From: Betaproteobacteria bacterium HGW-Betaproteobacteria-22
Lineage (GTDB): Bacteria; Pseudomonadota; Gammaproteobacteria; Burkholderiales; Methylophilaceae
Reading direction: 5' to 3'
Length of the DNA: 64,000 bases
Assembly: GCA_002842285.1 (NCBI GenBank)
Contig: PHCJ01000001.1
Location: 62,001-126,000 of the forward strand
In this document: positions 21,902 through 31,598 of the stretch, piece by piece
How the letters are laid out: the number at the start of each line of letters is the position of its first letter
How positions within the stretch are numbered: position 1 is the stretch's first letter
Notes under the pieces: model-generated
Seen by the model: only the letters and a program-made list of their open reading frames with translations
Database searches by the model: none
What the model was told of the DNA's origin: nothing
Translations under genes and position numbers: made by a program

Positions 21902-23548
21902 CTACGGCTGATAACCTGGAATTTTTGTCAGATCCACCTCATCGATCTGCTCCGGCTCCAGGAACTGCCGGGCATATTTAAGATAAATCTTCTCCCTGAT
22001 AAAAATATCAAATAGGTCGGGGTCAATGTGATGCTCCACTTTCATCCGTCCTAAAATTGCCAGGGATTCAGATAAAGTTTTAGCTTTTTTATAAGGTCGG
22101 TCTTTAGAGGTTAACGCTTCAAAGATATCCGCAATCCCCATCACCCTGGCAGGCACAGACATCTGCTCTCTGCGCAGCCCTTTTGGATAGCCTGTTCCAT
22201 CCATATGCTCATGATGCCCGCATGCGTACTCGGGCACGCGCGCAAGGCTCTTTGGATAAGGCAGAGAATCTAGCATGTTGATTGTGACCACAATATGATT
22301 GTTAATCACTTCGCGCTCTTCTGCAGTTAATGTACCGCGCTTGATACTGAGGTTATATACTTCATCAGCACTCAGAAATGGCACACGCTCACCATTTGGG
22401 TTCGTCAATTCCAACTTGGCAATATCTCGAATCCGCTGCAAGTCTGCCTCGGTCATTGACTCACTGCCGATGTTGGATTGACTTAAAAATCGCAAATCCT
22501 GGTCGCAAGCCACCTTAAAAGCAGTTAATGCAGCAGTAAGTTGCGTGAATTTCTCATCTTGCTGGATGGTTATTCCATGTGCCTGTATCAACGCCAACTG
22601 CTGCTGTAGTACCTGATTCTCAGCCTGTGATTTCAATAACTCAAAGCGCTGCGCAATCAACTGAATCCTGTCAAAAATTGCCGAGAGTTTGGTAGGCTTA
22701 TCCATCACAGCCTCAGGCGTTGTCACTTTGCCGCAATCATGCAGCCAACTCGCCACCTTCAGCTCATAAAACTCATTCTCATTCAAGGTAAAGTCTTTGA
22801 ATGGGCCTGTTTTAGTGTCCATCACAGCCTGCGTCAGCATCATTGTGAGTTCAGGTACGCGCCGGCAATGGCCGCCTGTATAAGGAGACTTCTGGTCAAT
22901 TGCATCCGCAATCAACTCAATAAATGCCTCAAACAAGCTTTTCAGCCCCTCAATCAGGTTATGGTTTGTCATCGCTACCGCGGCCTGTGAGGCAAGCGAC
23001 TCTACCAGACTCTGATTTTCAGGCGAAAATGGCACAATTTCACCTGTGTCAACGTCCATGGCATTAATCAACTGCAACACACCAATCACCTCTGACTCAT
23101 GATTTTTCATCGGGATGGTTAAAAAAGACTTTGAATGATAGCCCGTTTTCTTGTCAAACTTCCGCGTACCGGAAAAATCAAAATCTTCAGCCGCATAGGC
23201 ATCAGCAATGTTAACCGTTTTATTTTTCAAGGTCGCATATGCGGCAACTGTTGTTAAATTTTGGCTGCCGTCTCCCAGATACAAAGGCAGTGGCAAAAAT
23301 GGAATCTCTTTACCCGTAGTACCACCTAAAGACATGTTGAGCGTTTTATTACGCATCATTGCAAACTTGAGATGTTTGTCCTCAGTAATGATATATAGCG
23401 TACCGCCATCAGCATTGGTAATTTCTTGCGCCCCAAGCAATATCATTTCGAGTAAACGTTGATTATCACGCTCTGCCGATAGCGCTATGCCTATCGAGTT
23501 TAGCCGCTCAAGACGTTCTAAAAGGTAGGGATGATGATTTTTTGACAT
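21902..23548 (-). CDS. GAF + HD-GYP domain protein, predicted c-di-GMP phosphodiesterase
   Basis: A GAF domain (about 20-195) is followed by an HD-GYP domain (about 200-530). The metal-binding HD pair is H270-D271 in SWLHDCGKVTTPE, and the GYP motif is in HHEHMDGTGYPKGL. Such enzymes degrade c-di-GMP to GMP, and the GAF part senses a small ligand. An insertion with a predicted coiled coil (about 300-350) separates HD from GYP. It is the last gene of a minus-strand signalling block with FHA and PP2C genes. Confidence 0.9.
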   Translation of the reverse strand: MSKNHHPYLLERLERLNSIGIALSAERDNQRLLEMILLGAQEITNADGGTLYIITEDKHLKFAMMRNKTLNMSLGGTTGKEIPFLPLPLYLGDGSQNLTTVAAYATLKNKTVNIADAYAAEDFDFSGTRKFDKKTGYHSKSFLTIPMKNHESEVIGVLQLINAMDVDTGEIVPFSPENQSLVESLASQAAVAMTNHNLIEGLKSLFEAFIELIADAIDQKSPYTGGHCRRVPELTMMLTQAVMDTKTGPFKDFTLNENEFYELKVASWLHDCGKVTTPEAVMDKPTKLSAIFDRIQLIAQRFELLKSQAENQVLQQQLALIQAHGITIQQDEKFTQLTAALTAFKVACDQDLRFLSQSNIGSESMTEADLQRIRDIAKLELTNPNGERVPFLSADEVYNLSIKRGTLTAEEREVINNHIVVTINMLDSLPYPKSLARVPEYACGHHEHMDGTGYPKGLRREQMSVPARVMGIADIFEALTSKDRPYKKAKTLSESLAILGRMKVEHHIDPDLFDIFIREKIYLKYARQFLEPEQIDEVDLTKIPGYQP

Positions 23549-23633
23549 AAGGTGATTATATGGCAGGTTTAGGTTGCATGATTGAGGCCATAGCCCTATG
23601 GCGTCAATTCAGCATAAACTATCTTAACTTGCC

Positions 23634-24401
23634 TTAGCTACCCTGTTTGGATAAATAAAATTCCATTTTAACGCCAGCAAGTTCAATTACATCATGGTCA
23701 CTCAGTGCATGAGCCTGCAAACCTGTAGTGACGCCATTGACGCTAGGTCGCACCTTACCCTCGACATGCGTAATGAAGTAGCCGTTGGCGCGCCTTGTAA
23801 TCACCGCTACCTGAACTCCGACCTTGCCTAAGGTTGTAAGGGCTTTATTTAACACCAGCTCACGACCGCTGCTTGCGCCATTTAGCACCTGCACTTTGGC
23901 CAACAGATCCGGTTTTGCCTCGCGCTCTACTGCGGCTGTTTGCATGCCAGAATTCTCAGGCACAGAATTTAAAGCGGATGACGGCTTGACGGCTGCTGGC
24001 TCAGCTACCTTGGCATCCTCAACCGAAGCTGTTAAAGATTTTTCATGAAGCCTGATTGCTGAAGGATGCATGAGCATGGTTTGCGCAAAGGCAGAAGCAG
24101 TCGCATCTGCATTCGCATCATTCAGAAATTTAAGCTGAAATTTACCGATATCAATCAGATCACCATTTTTAAGCGCATGCCGCTTCACAGGCTCATTGTT
24201 GACTCGTGTGCCATTCGTGCTATCTAGATCCTCGATATAATAATCAGATCCAATCTTCAGGATCACAGCATGGTCGCCACTTACTGCCAGATTATCCAAA
24301 TGAAAATCATTGGCAGGTCGGCGCCCAATGCCGGTACGCACCTTAGTCAGTGACTTTTCACTCAAATATGCGCCATCCAGCGTTAAAATTAGCTTTGCCA
24401 T
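23634..24401 (-). CDS. FHA domain protein
   Basis: Residues 20-90 form a forkhead-associated domain that binds phosphothreonine peptides. Conserved parts are GRRPANDFHLDNLAVSGDHA and DLDSTNGTRVNNE. A second, more divergent FHA-like fold is at about 175-250 (GKVGVQVAVITRRANGYF, VNGVTT). The linker between is low in complexity. It lies 10 bp after a PP2C phosphatase gene. FHA and PP2C proteins usually act on phosphothreonine made by a Hanks-type kinase, but no kinase gene is in the window. Confidence 0.9.
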   Translation of the reverse strand: MAKLILTLDGAYLSEKSLTKVRTGIGRRPANDFHLDNLAVSGDHAVILKIGSDYYIEDLDSTNGTRVNNEPVKRHALKNGDLIDIGKFQLKFLNDANADATASAFAQTMLMHPSAIRLHEKSLTASVEDAKVAEPAAVKPSSALNSVPENSGMQTAAVEREAKPDLLAKVQVLNGASSGRELVLNKALTTLGKVGVQVAVITRRANGYFITHVEGKVRPSVNGVTTGLQAHALSDHDVIELAGVKMEFYLSKQGS

Positions 24402-24411
24402 GTTTACCCTG

Positions 24412-25284
24412 CTACTTTATCCACCCCAAAAAACTATCGAACCAAGCTTCTTTACTGTCAAATGAAGCATTTACTTTAGCAAGTATGACAGAAATATTAT
24501 CTTTACCACCATGCTCATTTGCCAAATTGATAAGCGCTCTCGCTGTATCATACAGGCTAAACGTAGGTGTATTCAAGACGCTTGCTATCGCCTCATCATC
24601 CACCAAGTCTGTTAACCCATCTGAACACAGCAAGTATATATCGCCAACTTCCACATCATGCGTGTGAATCTCCAACTCTACATCAGGTTCTATACCCACC
24701 GCACGCGTCACTAGATTGCGGTAAGTTGAAAACTTGGCTTGTTCTTTACTCAGTAGCCCTGCATTGATTTGCTCCTGCAATAGCGAGTGGTCTTCAGTGA
24801 TTTGCGTGAGCACATGCTTTCTTAACCGATATGCTCGCGAATCTCCGACATGCCCGACGACAAAGTGGTTATTGGCAAACAAACCTACTACCAGCGTAGT
24901 TCCCATGCCTGCACACTGCGCAAACTCCTGTGATACGCGATAGATTGCATCATTTGCGTGAGAAACCGCTTCCTCGATGATGTGCGAAGGTGAAAGTTTG
25001 AAACGATTATCCCCTGCACCCTCCACTGAAGCCGCCATGACAATCGCCTCTTTAAGCTCCGCCGCAATCGTCAACACCGCAATTTCGCTTGCAACCTCAC
25101 CCGCTTGATAGCCGCCCATTCCATCGGCCAGCATCACAAATCCAATACTTGCATCACTGGCCACTGCATCTTCATTGTGTGACCGCAGCAATCCGACATC
25201 AGTCAAACGTACGATATCAAGTGCGTCGCTAAGGTCAACCGCTCGCTTTGACTCGACTAATCGCACAGATTGATCTGCTTTCAT
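24412..25284 (-). CDS. PP2C-family serine/threonine phosphatase
   Basis: This metal-dependent phosphatase (PPM/Stp1 type) has all the usual motifs: RSHNEDA, VMLADGMGGYQAGEVAS, GMGTTLVVGL, VGHVGDSRAYRL, and LLCSDGLTDLVDDEAI, followed by GGKDNISVILAKV. At 290 residues it carries a short N-terminal extension of about 25. It should reverse the phosphorylation read by the neighbouring FHA protein. The gene is 9 bp downstream of nusB and could be co-transcribed with it. Confidence 0.93.
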   Translation of the reverse strand: MKADQSVRLVESKRAVDLSDALDIVRLTDVGLLRSHNEDAVASDASIGFVMLADGMGGYQAGEVASEIAVLTIAAELKEAIVMAASVEGAGDNRFKLSPSHIIEEAVSHANDAIYRVSQEFAQCAGMGTTLVVGLFANNHFVVGHVGDSRAYRLRKHVLTQITEDHSLLQEQINAGLLSKEQAKFSTYRNLVTRAVGIEPDVELEIHTHDVEVGDIYLLCSDGLTDLVDDEAIASVLNTPTFSLYDTARALINLANEHGGKDNISVILAKVNASFDSKEAWFDSFLGWIK

Positions 25285-25293
25285 TAACCCAAG

Positions 25294-25821
25294 CTAGCTT
25301 CTTGCGGCCTTAACTTCAGCTTCGCGCACACTGGCTGCCAGTTTATCCAGAACGCCATTGATATATTTATGTCCATCAATACCGCCAAACACCTTTGCCA
25401 ACTCAACCCCTTCGTTAATCACCACACGATAAGGAATACTCAAATCAAACATCAATTCACAACCAGAAATGCGCAATATGGCATGCTCAATCGGACTAAG
25501 TTCAGCAATCGGACGGTCAATAAAGTCAGCCACCTTAGCATCAATCTCGGCCAAATGCGTAGTAACCGCACCTAACAAATGCTTGAAATAGGCCTCATCC
25601 GCCTTATTGTAATCGGGATCCTCCAGCATATCCCGCAATACTTGTGACAAATCAGAGGCATTGAGCATGCCCCGATAAACCGCTTTTAACACAAGCTCTC
25701 GCGATTTTCTGCGATTCTTACTGCCGCTTTTCTTTGTTGCATTTTTTGCGGGCTTGTTATTTTGCAAAAGCACCTCAGCCTTGCCCACCAAGCTGGTGAC
25801 TTCAGGTTTATCTACACTCAT
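25294..25821 (-). CDS. nusB: Transcription antitermination factor NusB
   Basis: NusB binds boxA RNA with S10 in rRNA antitermination. The family domain begins at [16 protein letters not shown] (about 36) and includes the [22 protein letters not shown] and [15 protein letters not shown] motifs. An N-terminal extension of about 35 residues rich in Lys/Asn is longer than usual; an internal start is possible but no good alternative start codon is visible. It overlaps the ribH stop by 4 bases, the usual ribH-nusB arrangement. Confidence 0.96.
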   Translation of the reverse strand: MSVDKPEVTSLVGKAEVLLQNNKPAKNATKKSGSKNRRKSRELVLKAVYRGMLNASDLSQVLRDMLEDPDYNKADEAYFKHLLGAVTTHLAEIDAKVADFIDRPIAELSPIEHAILRISGCELMFDLSIPYRVVINEGVELAKVFGGIDGHKYINGVLDKLAASVREAEVKAARS

Positions 25822-26267
25822 AATAAACGAACCAGATTGTACATTTCAACAGCCACCTGAGCTGCCTCCGCGCCCTTGATGTGCATGCGTGCAACTGCCT
25901 GATCGTCATCTTCAGTCGTTAGCACTGCATTCGCAACAGGCACGCCAGTGTTAAGTTGCACTTCAGAAATACCCCGGGCGGATTCATTTGCAACCACTTC
26001 AAAATGGTATGTCTCACCACGAATAATGGCGCCTAAAGCGATCAATGCGTCAAATTTTTCACTGAGCGCCATGTGCTGCAACACCAATGGGGTTTCGAGT
26101 GCGCCTGGCACCGTTGCTATGGTAATCGCATCATTTGCAACACCTAATTGCAATAGTTCTTTTGTGCAAGCCTCAAGCAGACCATCGCCAATATTACTAT
26201 TAAATCTTGAAAGTACAATACCGACTTGCATGCCTGCACCATTCAAGTTTTTTTCAATTTTTCTCAC
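25818..26267 (-). CDS. ribH: 6,7-dimethyl-8-ribityllumazine synthase
   Basis: RibH joins 5-amino-6-ribitylaminouracil with dihydroxybutanone phosphate in riboflavin synthesis and forms icosahedral or pentameric shells. The 149 residues contain [52 protein letters not shown] and [18 protein letters not shown], all conserved. It overlaps nusB by 4 bases. No FMN riboswitch is evident upstream, so ribH may not be controlled that way here. Confidence 0.96.
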   Translation of the reverse strand: MRKIEKNLNGAGMQVGIVLSRFNSNIGDGLLEACTKELLQLGVANDAITIATVPGALETPLVLQHMALSEKFDALIALGAIIRGETYHFEVVANESARGISEVQLNTGVPVANAVLTTEDDDQAVARMHIKGAEAAQVAVEMYNLVRLL

Positions 26268-26470
26268 GCCTATCTTCCCTTAAACTTGCTTCACTCTTAG
26301 CAAAGCGCAATTTTACCGCATATCATGCACGCTTACGCCGATAATTCAAAAATGACAGCGTGTTGATGCTATATCACCAGCCAATATTTCCTGCCAACAT
26401 CGCCTGACCGAAAATCATCTAACTTAGCGCAAACCGACTTAGTTTAGTGCAGACGACTGGGCAAAAAGGC

Positions 26471-28099
26471 TTAGTGAAACAAAATCCATGCTTTTTCCAG
26501 CGTGCTCCAGATCCCGTAGCCAATTGGAACAGCAACCAGAGCCCATGCGATCAACACGCTAACAGGGCGACTTTCAGACCGCAAAGTCGCTTCATTATTC
26601 GCACGTGTCGTTTGTAATGATTTTTCGTGAGCCAATTGCCGTTCGACCTCTAATTCCGCCTCTGACATATAATGCTTATCAGCAACGGGTTTAACCAGTA
26701 AATTGCAAATAAAACCTAACACCAGCAATCCAGCCAGTACATACATGATCACGTTATAAGCATCGCTGGCAGGCACGCCATGATCCAGCTGATAGTCGCG
26801 CAAATAATTCACAGTTACAGGTCCCAGCACACCAGCAGTTGCCCATGCGGTTAGCAGCCTGCCATGAATCGCGCCAACGTGTTGCGTGCCAAAAATATCG
26901 GCCAAATAAGCTGGTATTGTCGCAAATCCGCCACCGTACATAGACAATATGATGCAAAACAGTCCGGCAAACAAAGCAACGCTGCCTACAGAACCCGCCC
27001 ATGGTGCTGCCACATACAAAAAGAAGCCTAAAGCAAAGAAAATAAGATAAGTGCGCTTGCGTCCCAGGTAGTCTGAAGAGGAAGCCCAGCCGATACGGCC
27101 TAAAATGTTAAAAAAAGATAACAGGCCGGCGAAACCTGCACCAATCGCGGTGACTTGCAACAACTGCTCTGTAGACAACTCACCCAATTTAAGCTGCTCC
27201 CCTATCAATGCGCCGCCAAACACTTCCTGCAACATCGGCGATGCCATGCCAATCACACCAATACCAGCACTCACATTCAGGCACAACACTGCCCACAACA
27301 ACCAGAACTGTGGTGTTTTATGTGCGTGATTGACATGTACATGGCGATTGGTAATCATGGCACTCGTGCTGGAGGCAGGCGGCTCCCAGCCAGCAGGCTT
27401 CCAACCGTTGGCGGGCACGCGATAGCTCAGCGCCCCTATCATCATCGTCACAAAGTAGACGCCACCCATAATGGCAAAGGTTTGCCACACTCCCACTGAA
27501 TCCGGCGTGGCAAAGTGCGCCATCAAGCTATTCGCAAGTGGCGCACCTATCATCGCACCTCCGCCAAACCCCATAATCGCCATACCGGTTGCCATGCCGC
27601 GACGGTCAGGAAACCACTTAATCAATGTAGATACAGGAGAAATATATCCCAGACCCAGACCAATGCCTCCGATAACGCCTGAACCCAGCCACATCATCCA
27701 CAACTGATGACTGTATACACCATAGGCAGATATCAGCAGACCGCCACCCCAACAGATCGCTGCCACGGCACCCGCCTTTCGCGGGCCAGCATGCTCCAGC
27801 CAATGTCCAAAAACCGCTGCGGAGGAACCCAGAAAAACAAAGAACAAGGTATACATCCATCCCAGGTCACTGACTTTCCAGTCACAATCCGTAGCAAATG
27901 CGCGTGCCCATATCCCCATGGTCTCAGCGCAGGCAATCGGTTCTTTAATCCCTAAGGCCTTAGATAACGGTAGCCAAAACACACTAAAACCATAGGCCAT
28001 GCCAATGGATAAGTGTATTGCCAATGCTGCAGGAGGCACCAGCCAGCGGTTAAAACCAGCACCAGCCACTGTTCTTTCTTTTGAAAAAAAGCCAGCCAT
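26471..28099 (-). CDS. OFA-type major facilitator carrier (oxalate/formate antiporter-like)
   Basis: The 542-residue, 12-helix MFS protein resembles the OFA family (oxalate:formate antiporters and related monocarboxylate carriers): GMAYGFSVFWLPLSKALG in helix 1, GLGLGYISPVSTLIKWFPDRRGMATGMAIMGFGGGA around helices 4-5, and GGGFATIPAYLADIFGT in helix 10. C-terminal residues 500-542 add an extra hydrophobic segment. The substrate cannot be told from sequence. In a methylotroph, formate or a similar C1/C2 acid is a reasonable guess, but only a guess. It stands alone, with 298 bp to phoB. Confidence 0.87.
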   Translation of the reverse strand: MAGFFSKERTVAGAGFNRWLVPPAALAIHLSIGMAYGFSVFWLPLSKALGIKEPIACAETMGIWARAFATDCDWKVSDLGWMYTLFFVFLGSSAAVFGHWLEHAGPRKAGAVAAICWGGGLLISAYGVYSHQLWMMWLGSGVIGGIGLGLGYISPVSTLIKWFPDRRGMATGMAIMGFGGGAMIGAPLANSLMAHFATPDSVGVWQTFAIMGGVYFVTMMIGALSYRVPANGWKPAGWEPPASSTSAMITNRHVHVNHAHKTPQFWLLWAVLCLNVSAGIGVIGMASPMLQEVFGGALIGEQLKLGELSTEQLLQVTAIGAGFAGLLSFFNILGRIGWASSSDYLGRKRTYLIFFALGFFLYVAAPWAGSVGSVALFAGLFCIILSMYGGGFATIPAYLADIFGTQHVGAIHGRLLTAWATAGVLGPVTVNYLRDYQLDHGVPASDAYNVIMYVLAGLLVLGFICNLLVKPVADKHYMSEAELEVERQLAHEKSLQTTRANNEATLRSESRPVSVLIAWALVAVPIGYGIWSTLEKAWILFH

Positions 28100-28322
28100 C
28101 TATTATTCCCTTCAGTTTTTATTTTTTAATCATATTTACCATATGGTGTAACAAAATGAGAAAAATGGCAATTTCTTATGTTAATTTATTGAAATTACCT
28201 GTCTTGCAACCCCTATCGCCCCTAAAAAGGTTCAAATTTACTGCATAATCAAAGGCACGTAGGAAATTTACGATGCACAGGGAATAGGCCAATTAAAATA
28301 TTCAAAACCATCCTTTGTGGAT

Positions 28323-28355
28323 TGTCATGAATATGTCATATTTACGTCATAAACT
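28323..28355 (+). promoter_or_regulatory. Triple Pho box upstream of phoB
   Basis: Three (T/C)GTCAT half-sites start at 28323, 28334 and 28345. They are spaced exactly 11 bp apart, as in PhoB operators. They lie 43-75 bp before the phoB start, so PhoB probably regulates its own gene. This is read directly from the sequence; binding is an inference from the known Pho consensus. Confidence 0.8.
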
Positions 28356-28397
28356 AATTGAGGTGGAATACTTAATATTTTTATTTAAGGAAAAAAT

Positions 28398-29087
28398 ATG
28401 CCAGCCAATATATTAGTGATAGAAGATGAACCTGCCATACAGGAGCTACTCGCTCTTAACATTGTTCAGGCAGGACATCATGCTATACGCGCACTCAGCG
28501 CAGAGATTGCATTAAACCTGATGCGAGAAACCGTACCTGATTTAATTTTGCTGGATTGGATGCTCCCCGGCATGAATGGTTTGGAACTCGCCCGCAAACT
28601 CAAATCTGACACGCTTACCAAAAACATTCCCATTATTATGCTTACCGCACGTGGCGAAGAGTATGACAAAGTACGCGGACTTGAAGTAGGTGCTGATGAC
28701 TATGTGACCAAACCCTTTAGCCCGCGCGAACTAAATGCACGCATCAAGGCAGTGTTGCGCCGCAGAGCGCCGCAAATGACAGACGACCCAATTGAACTGG
28801 GTGGGCTCAGGTTAGACCCGTCCACGCACCGTGTCACAGGCAACGATAAAATCATTGACTTAGGGCCTACAGAATTCAGGTTGCTGCATTTCTTTATGTC
28901 GAATGCCGAGCGGGTTCACACCCGTAGCCAACTATTAGATAAAGTTTGGGGTGACCACGTATTTGTTGAAGACCGTACGGTAGATGTGCATATTCGACGC
29001 TTACGTAACGCACTCTCCGTTTCGGGTCATGAAGATTTAATTCAGACAGTGCGTGGTGCAGGCTATCGTCTTTCTGCGGTGAGTTGA
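28398..29087 (+). CDS. phoB: Phosphate regulon response regulator PhoB
   Basis: This OmpR-type two-domain regulator has receiver residues E9/D10 and phospho-acceptor D53 (LLDWMLPGMNG), with TARGEE and TKPFSPRELNAR at the signalling face. The winged-helix DNA-binding domain lies at about 130-229 (LGPTEFRLLHFFM, RTVDVHIRRLRNAL). It is preceded by a three-repeat Pho box. phoR follows on the same strand, but only after 349 bp of non-coding sequence. No pst genes are in the window. Confidence 0.95.
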   Translation: MPANILVIEDEPAIQELLALNIVQAGHHAIRALSAEIALNLMRETVPDLILLDWMLPGMNGLELARKLKSDTLTKNIPIIMLTARGEEYDKVRGLEVGADDYVTKPFSPRELNARIKAVLRRRAPQMTDDPIELGGLRLDPSTHRVTGNDKIIDLGPTEFRLLHFFMSNAERVHTRSQLLDKVWGDHVFVEDRTVDVHIRRLRNALSVSGHEDLIQTVRGAGYRLSAVS

Positions 29088-29436
29088 TTCAGGGAAACGC
29101 GGAATCAGCTGGCAGAATGGCCGTTACGGTTAAGCTGGTTTATGCCAAGATGCCATGTGCCAACGCCAGCATATGCTCCGCTACAGGCTATGCCGAAACA
29201 AAAATATGCGCAGCCTTTAGTTTAAACATTCTTGGCAACTCTCGTGCGTGGCCACGCACGTAGCGAATCCTTACGCTGTATCAAAAATAATCAAACCCGA
29301 ACGCCCCATCAATGACTTAAAAAGCAAAGCCGAAGCTTGATGGAAAATCTGGGCTTAATGTCGATAACACAGTTAAAAAAGTCACTATAATGATTGCATT
29401 GCAATTAACTCATTTAACTATTGAGAAATATCACTT
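29088..29436. other. phoB-phoR spacer with palindrome and repeat fragment
   Basis: This unusually long spacer has no ORF that I trust. It contains a perfect 18-bp palindrome (29243-29260, CGTGCGTGGCCACGCACG). At 29341-29360 it contains GGAAAATCTGGGCTTAATGT, nearly the right arm of the 2.8-kb repeat element. It looks like inserted dispersed-repeat DNA that now separates the two genes. Confidence 0.6.
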
Positions 29437-30735
29437 GTGACAGATATTCGCTGGAAGTCTATTTTATTCCTTTCTGCATTAAGCATCGTTAGCCTTTTTT
29501 TATGGTTAATGACGAGCTTCACGCCTGCCTTATCCGTCTTTACCTTAGGCCTGTTGATCTATCTGGCATGTCATCTCTACTGGATTCACCAACTGCATCT
29601 TTGGCTTATGCAGCCATCACTTCCTGAAGTACCTGAAGGGAATGGGTTATGGGAAGGCGTGTTTAACGCTGTATTAAAATATGAGCGCAACAATCAGGCA
29701 AAACAAACCGAATTAAATGTCGCGCTAGAGCGTTTCAGAATCGTTGCCAACGCAATACCCGACGGTCTGCTGATTCTGAATGCCGCCAATCAAATCGAGT
29801 GGTGCACCGCGAATGCCGAGTTTCAACTTGGGCTAGATATGCGCACTGACAAAAACCTGCCTATCGTCAACTTAATCAGAAACAGCCTGTTTATTGCTTA
29901 TTTGTACAACGAAGTTTATGACGAACCCTTTAAACTCAAAAATGACAGAAATTCAGATGCAATGCTTGAAATCTCAATCATTCCACTCACTAATCGGCAA
30001 AAATTACTGATTAGCCGCGATGTCACGCAACTGGAAAAAATCGACGCCATGCGACGCGACTTTATTGCCAATGTTTCACACGAACTCAGAACACCGCTAA
30101 CCGTGGTAGGCGGCTTTATTGAAACACTAATGGATATGGAAGGTGCCGTACCAGACAACCTCCGCAGTTATTTTGGCATGATGCAGGACCAAACCACACG
30201 TATGCGCCGACTGATAGAAGACTTGCTCACACTCTCACAGATTGAGAGCAATACCCAAATCCCCGAAAACAACCCTATCAACATGACCATGCTGACCAAT
30301 ATGCTGCTTAACGATGCACAAGCACTCAGCAACGGCAGACATACAATTACGGCGCAGGCTAACCCACATTTTGATTTATCAGGCGCCATAGATGAGTTGC
30401 AAAGCGCATTGGGCAACCTGGTTAGCAATGCCATACGCTACACGCCTGAGGGCGGAGAAATTAATATCAGCTGGCACCTGCGCGACAACCTGGGTGTTTT
30501 TAGTGTGTCCGACAATGGCATAGGTATCGACCAACAGCATATCCATCGGCTCACTGAGCGCTTTTATCGTGTAGATAAAGGGCGTAGCAGAGAAACCGGG
30601 GGCACAGGCCTTGGCTTATCCATTGTGAAGCATATTTTAAGCAGACATCAGGCCAAGCTTGAAATTACCAGCAAGCCGGGGGCAGGAAGTACCTTTAGTG
30701 TCGTTTTCCCAAATGCACGTTTACTACAAAAATAA
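29437..30735 (+). CDS. phoR: Phosphate regulon sensor histidine kinase PhoR
   Basis: PhoR phosphorylates PhoB when phosphate is scarce. Two N-terminal membrane helices (about 8-50) are followed by a PAS-like region (about 95-190), a HisKA domain with H215 in RRDFIANVSHELRTPLT, and a HATPase_c domain (N box NAIRYTPEGG, G1 VSDNGIGI, G2 GGTGLGLSIVKHI). GTG at 29437 is the start. The 432 residues are normal. The next gene starts one base after its stop. Confidence 0.95.
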   Translation: MTDIRWKSILFLSALSIVSLFLWLMTSFTPALSVFTLGLLIYLACHLYWIHQLHLWLMQPSLPEVPEGNGLWEGVFNAVLKYERNNQAKQTELNVALERFRIVANAIPDGLLILNAANQIEWCTANAEFQLGLDMRTDKNLPIVNLIRNSLFIAYLYNEVYDEPFKLKNDRNSDAMLEISIIPLTNRQKLLISRDVTQLEKIDAMRRDFIANVSHELRTPLTVVGGFIETLMDMEGAVPDNLRSYFGMMQDQTTRMRRLIEDLLTLSQIESNTQIPENNPINMTMLTNMLLNDAQALSNGRHTITAQANPHFDLSGAIDELQSALGNLVSNAIRYTPEGGEINISWHLRDNLGVFSVSDNGIGIDQQHIHRLTERFYRVDKGRSRETGGTGLGLSIVKHILSRHQAKLEITSKPGAGSTFSVVFPNARLLQK

Positions 30736-30736
30736 A

Positions 30737-31495
30737 ATGCAGTGCTGTAAAAATCTCGCCAAAAGCTTTTATCTCTTGCCTAGCTTATCCCTAAGCCTTT
30801 TAATTGCCGCGTGCACCACCAACACGCCCATGACATCCAGCCAGGGTGGCAAGCAGATTCCAGAACAAAAAGACCGCAGTGCAATTAATCAGCTTGCAAA
30901 AACCGACTTTGATCGCTTAGCAGATGTAGAAGTACGTGAAAATACAGAAAGCTTAAAGCTTTTGATGTTAAAACTTTATAAGCGCAACCCGCAGGAATTG
31001 AAAAAAAGCACATCCGACCCTGCAGAAAAAATGATTGACTGGGTGTTTGATGCGGAAGAGCAGCATCATTTTCTATTCCCTGAAATCCACAATCTCAAAG
31101 AAACCGATGCAATTTTTCTCGCCTTCAAGCCCGAGTACAAAGGTGACCGCGTACTGGCGTTCATTGTAGGCCTGCACACTATGCTGCTTAAGGCACACAA
31201 CGATAAATCAGAATTTTTTCTGCAAGACAATCTGGACCCGCAACGCATTTACAATGTTGCAAGAAACGTAGAAATCGCCGCATGGAAGCTGTCAAACGCG
31301 CGCGACGAGAATGGCAAACTCTATTTGCTGAGTAATGAGATCAACGCCACCGAACGCAATTTATCATTTGAACGGGAGTTTGGCAAAATTGTCGGGCGCA
31401 CGGACCTGCACGCCATCACACTTGCCGAAAAATCTCAGCGGCTCATTTCTCGTGTTGTACAGAATCTCGCGACCGCGCTGTTTTTACCATTCTGA
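30737..31495 (+). CDS. Hypothetical lipoprotein (252 aa)
   Basis: I do not recognise the family. A lipobox (SLLIAAC, Cys at about residue 27) follows a hydrophobic stretch, so the protein is predicted to be lipid-anchored in the envelope. The rest is soluble and mixed alpha/beta, with DFDRLADVEVRENTESL and FLAFKPEYKGDRVLAFIVGLHTMLL among recognisable segments. The frame is open further upstream inside phoR, but the ATG at 30737, one base after the phoR stop, is the natural start and suggests translational coupling with phoR. Confidence 0.7.
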   Translation: MQCCKNLAKSFYLLPSLSLSLLIAACTTNTPMTSSQGGKQIPEQKDRSAINQLAKTDFDRLADVEVRENTESLKLLMLKLYKRNPQELKKSTSDPAEKMIDWVFDAEEQHHFLFPEIHNLKETDAIFLAFKPEYKGDRVLAFIVGLHTMLLKAHNDKSEFFLQDNLDPQRIYNVARNVEIAAWKLSNARDENGKLYLLSNEINATERNLSFEREFGKIVGRTDLHAITLAEKSQRLISRVVQNLATALFLPF

Positions 31496-31541
31496 CGCAA
31501 AGCGTTTCGCCTCGCCAAAATCCACTTAGTCACTCAACGCA

Positions 31542-31581
31542 CTTAAAAGACCTTGCATCCTGCATGCGAAGGTCTTTTAAG
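31542..31581. terminator. Bidirectional terminator between convergent lipoprotein genes
   Basis: A perfect 13-bp inverted repeat CTTAAAAGACCTT/AAGGTCTTTTAAG (31542-31554 and 31569-31581) with a 14-nt loop lies between the plus-strand lipoprotein gene and the minus-strand small lipoprotein gene. A and T runs inside the arms allow it to act in both directions. Confidence 0.85.
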
Positions 31582-31598
31582 CAGCATGCAGTGCCAAA

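Noticed and set aside
26268-26470. FMN riboswitch upstream of ribH
   Set aside because: I looked for the conserved FMN-element blocks and did not find them.
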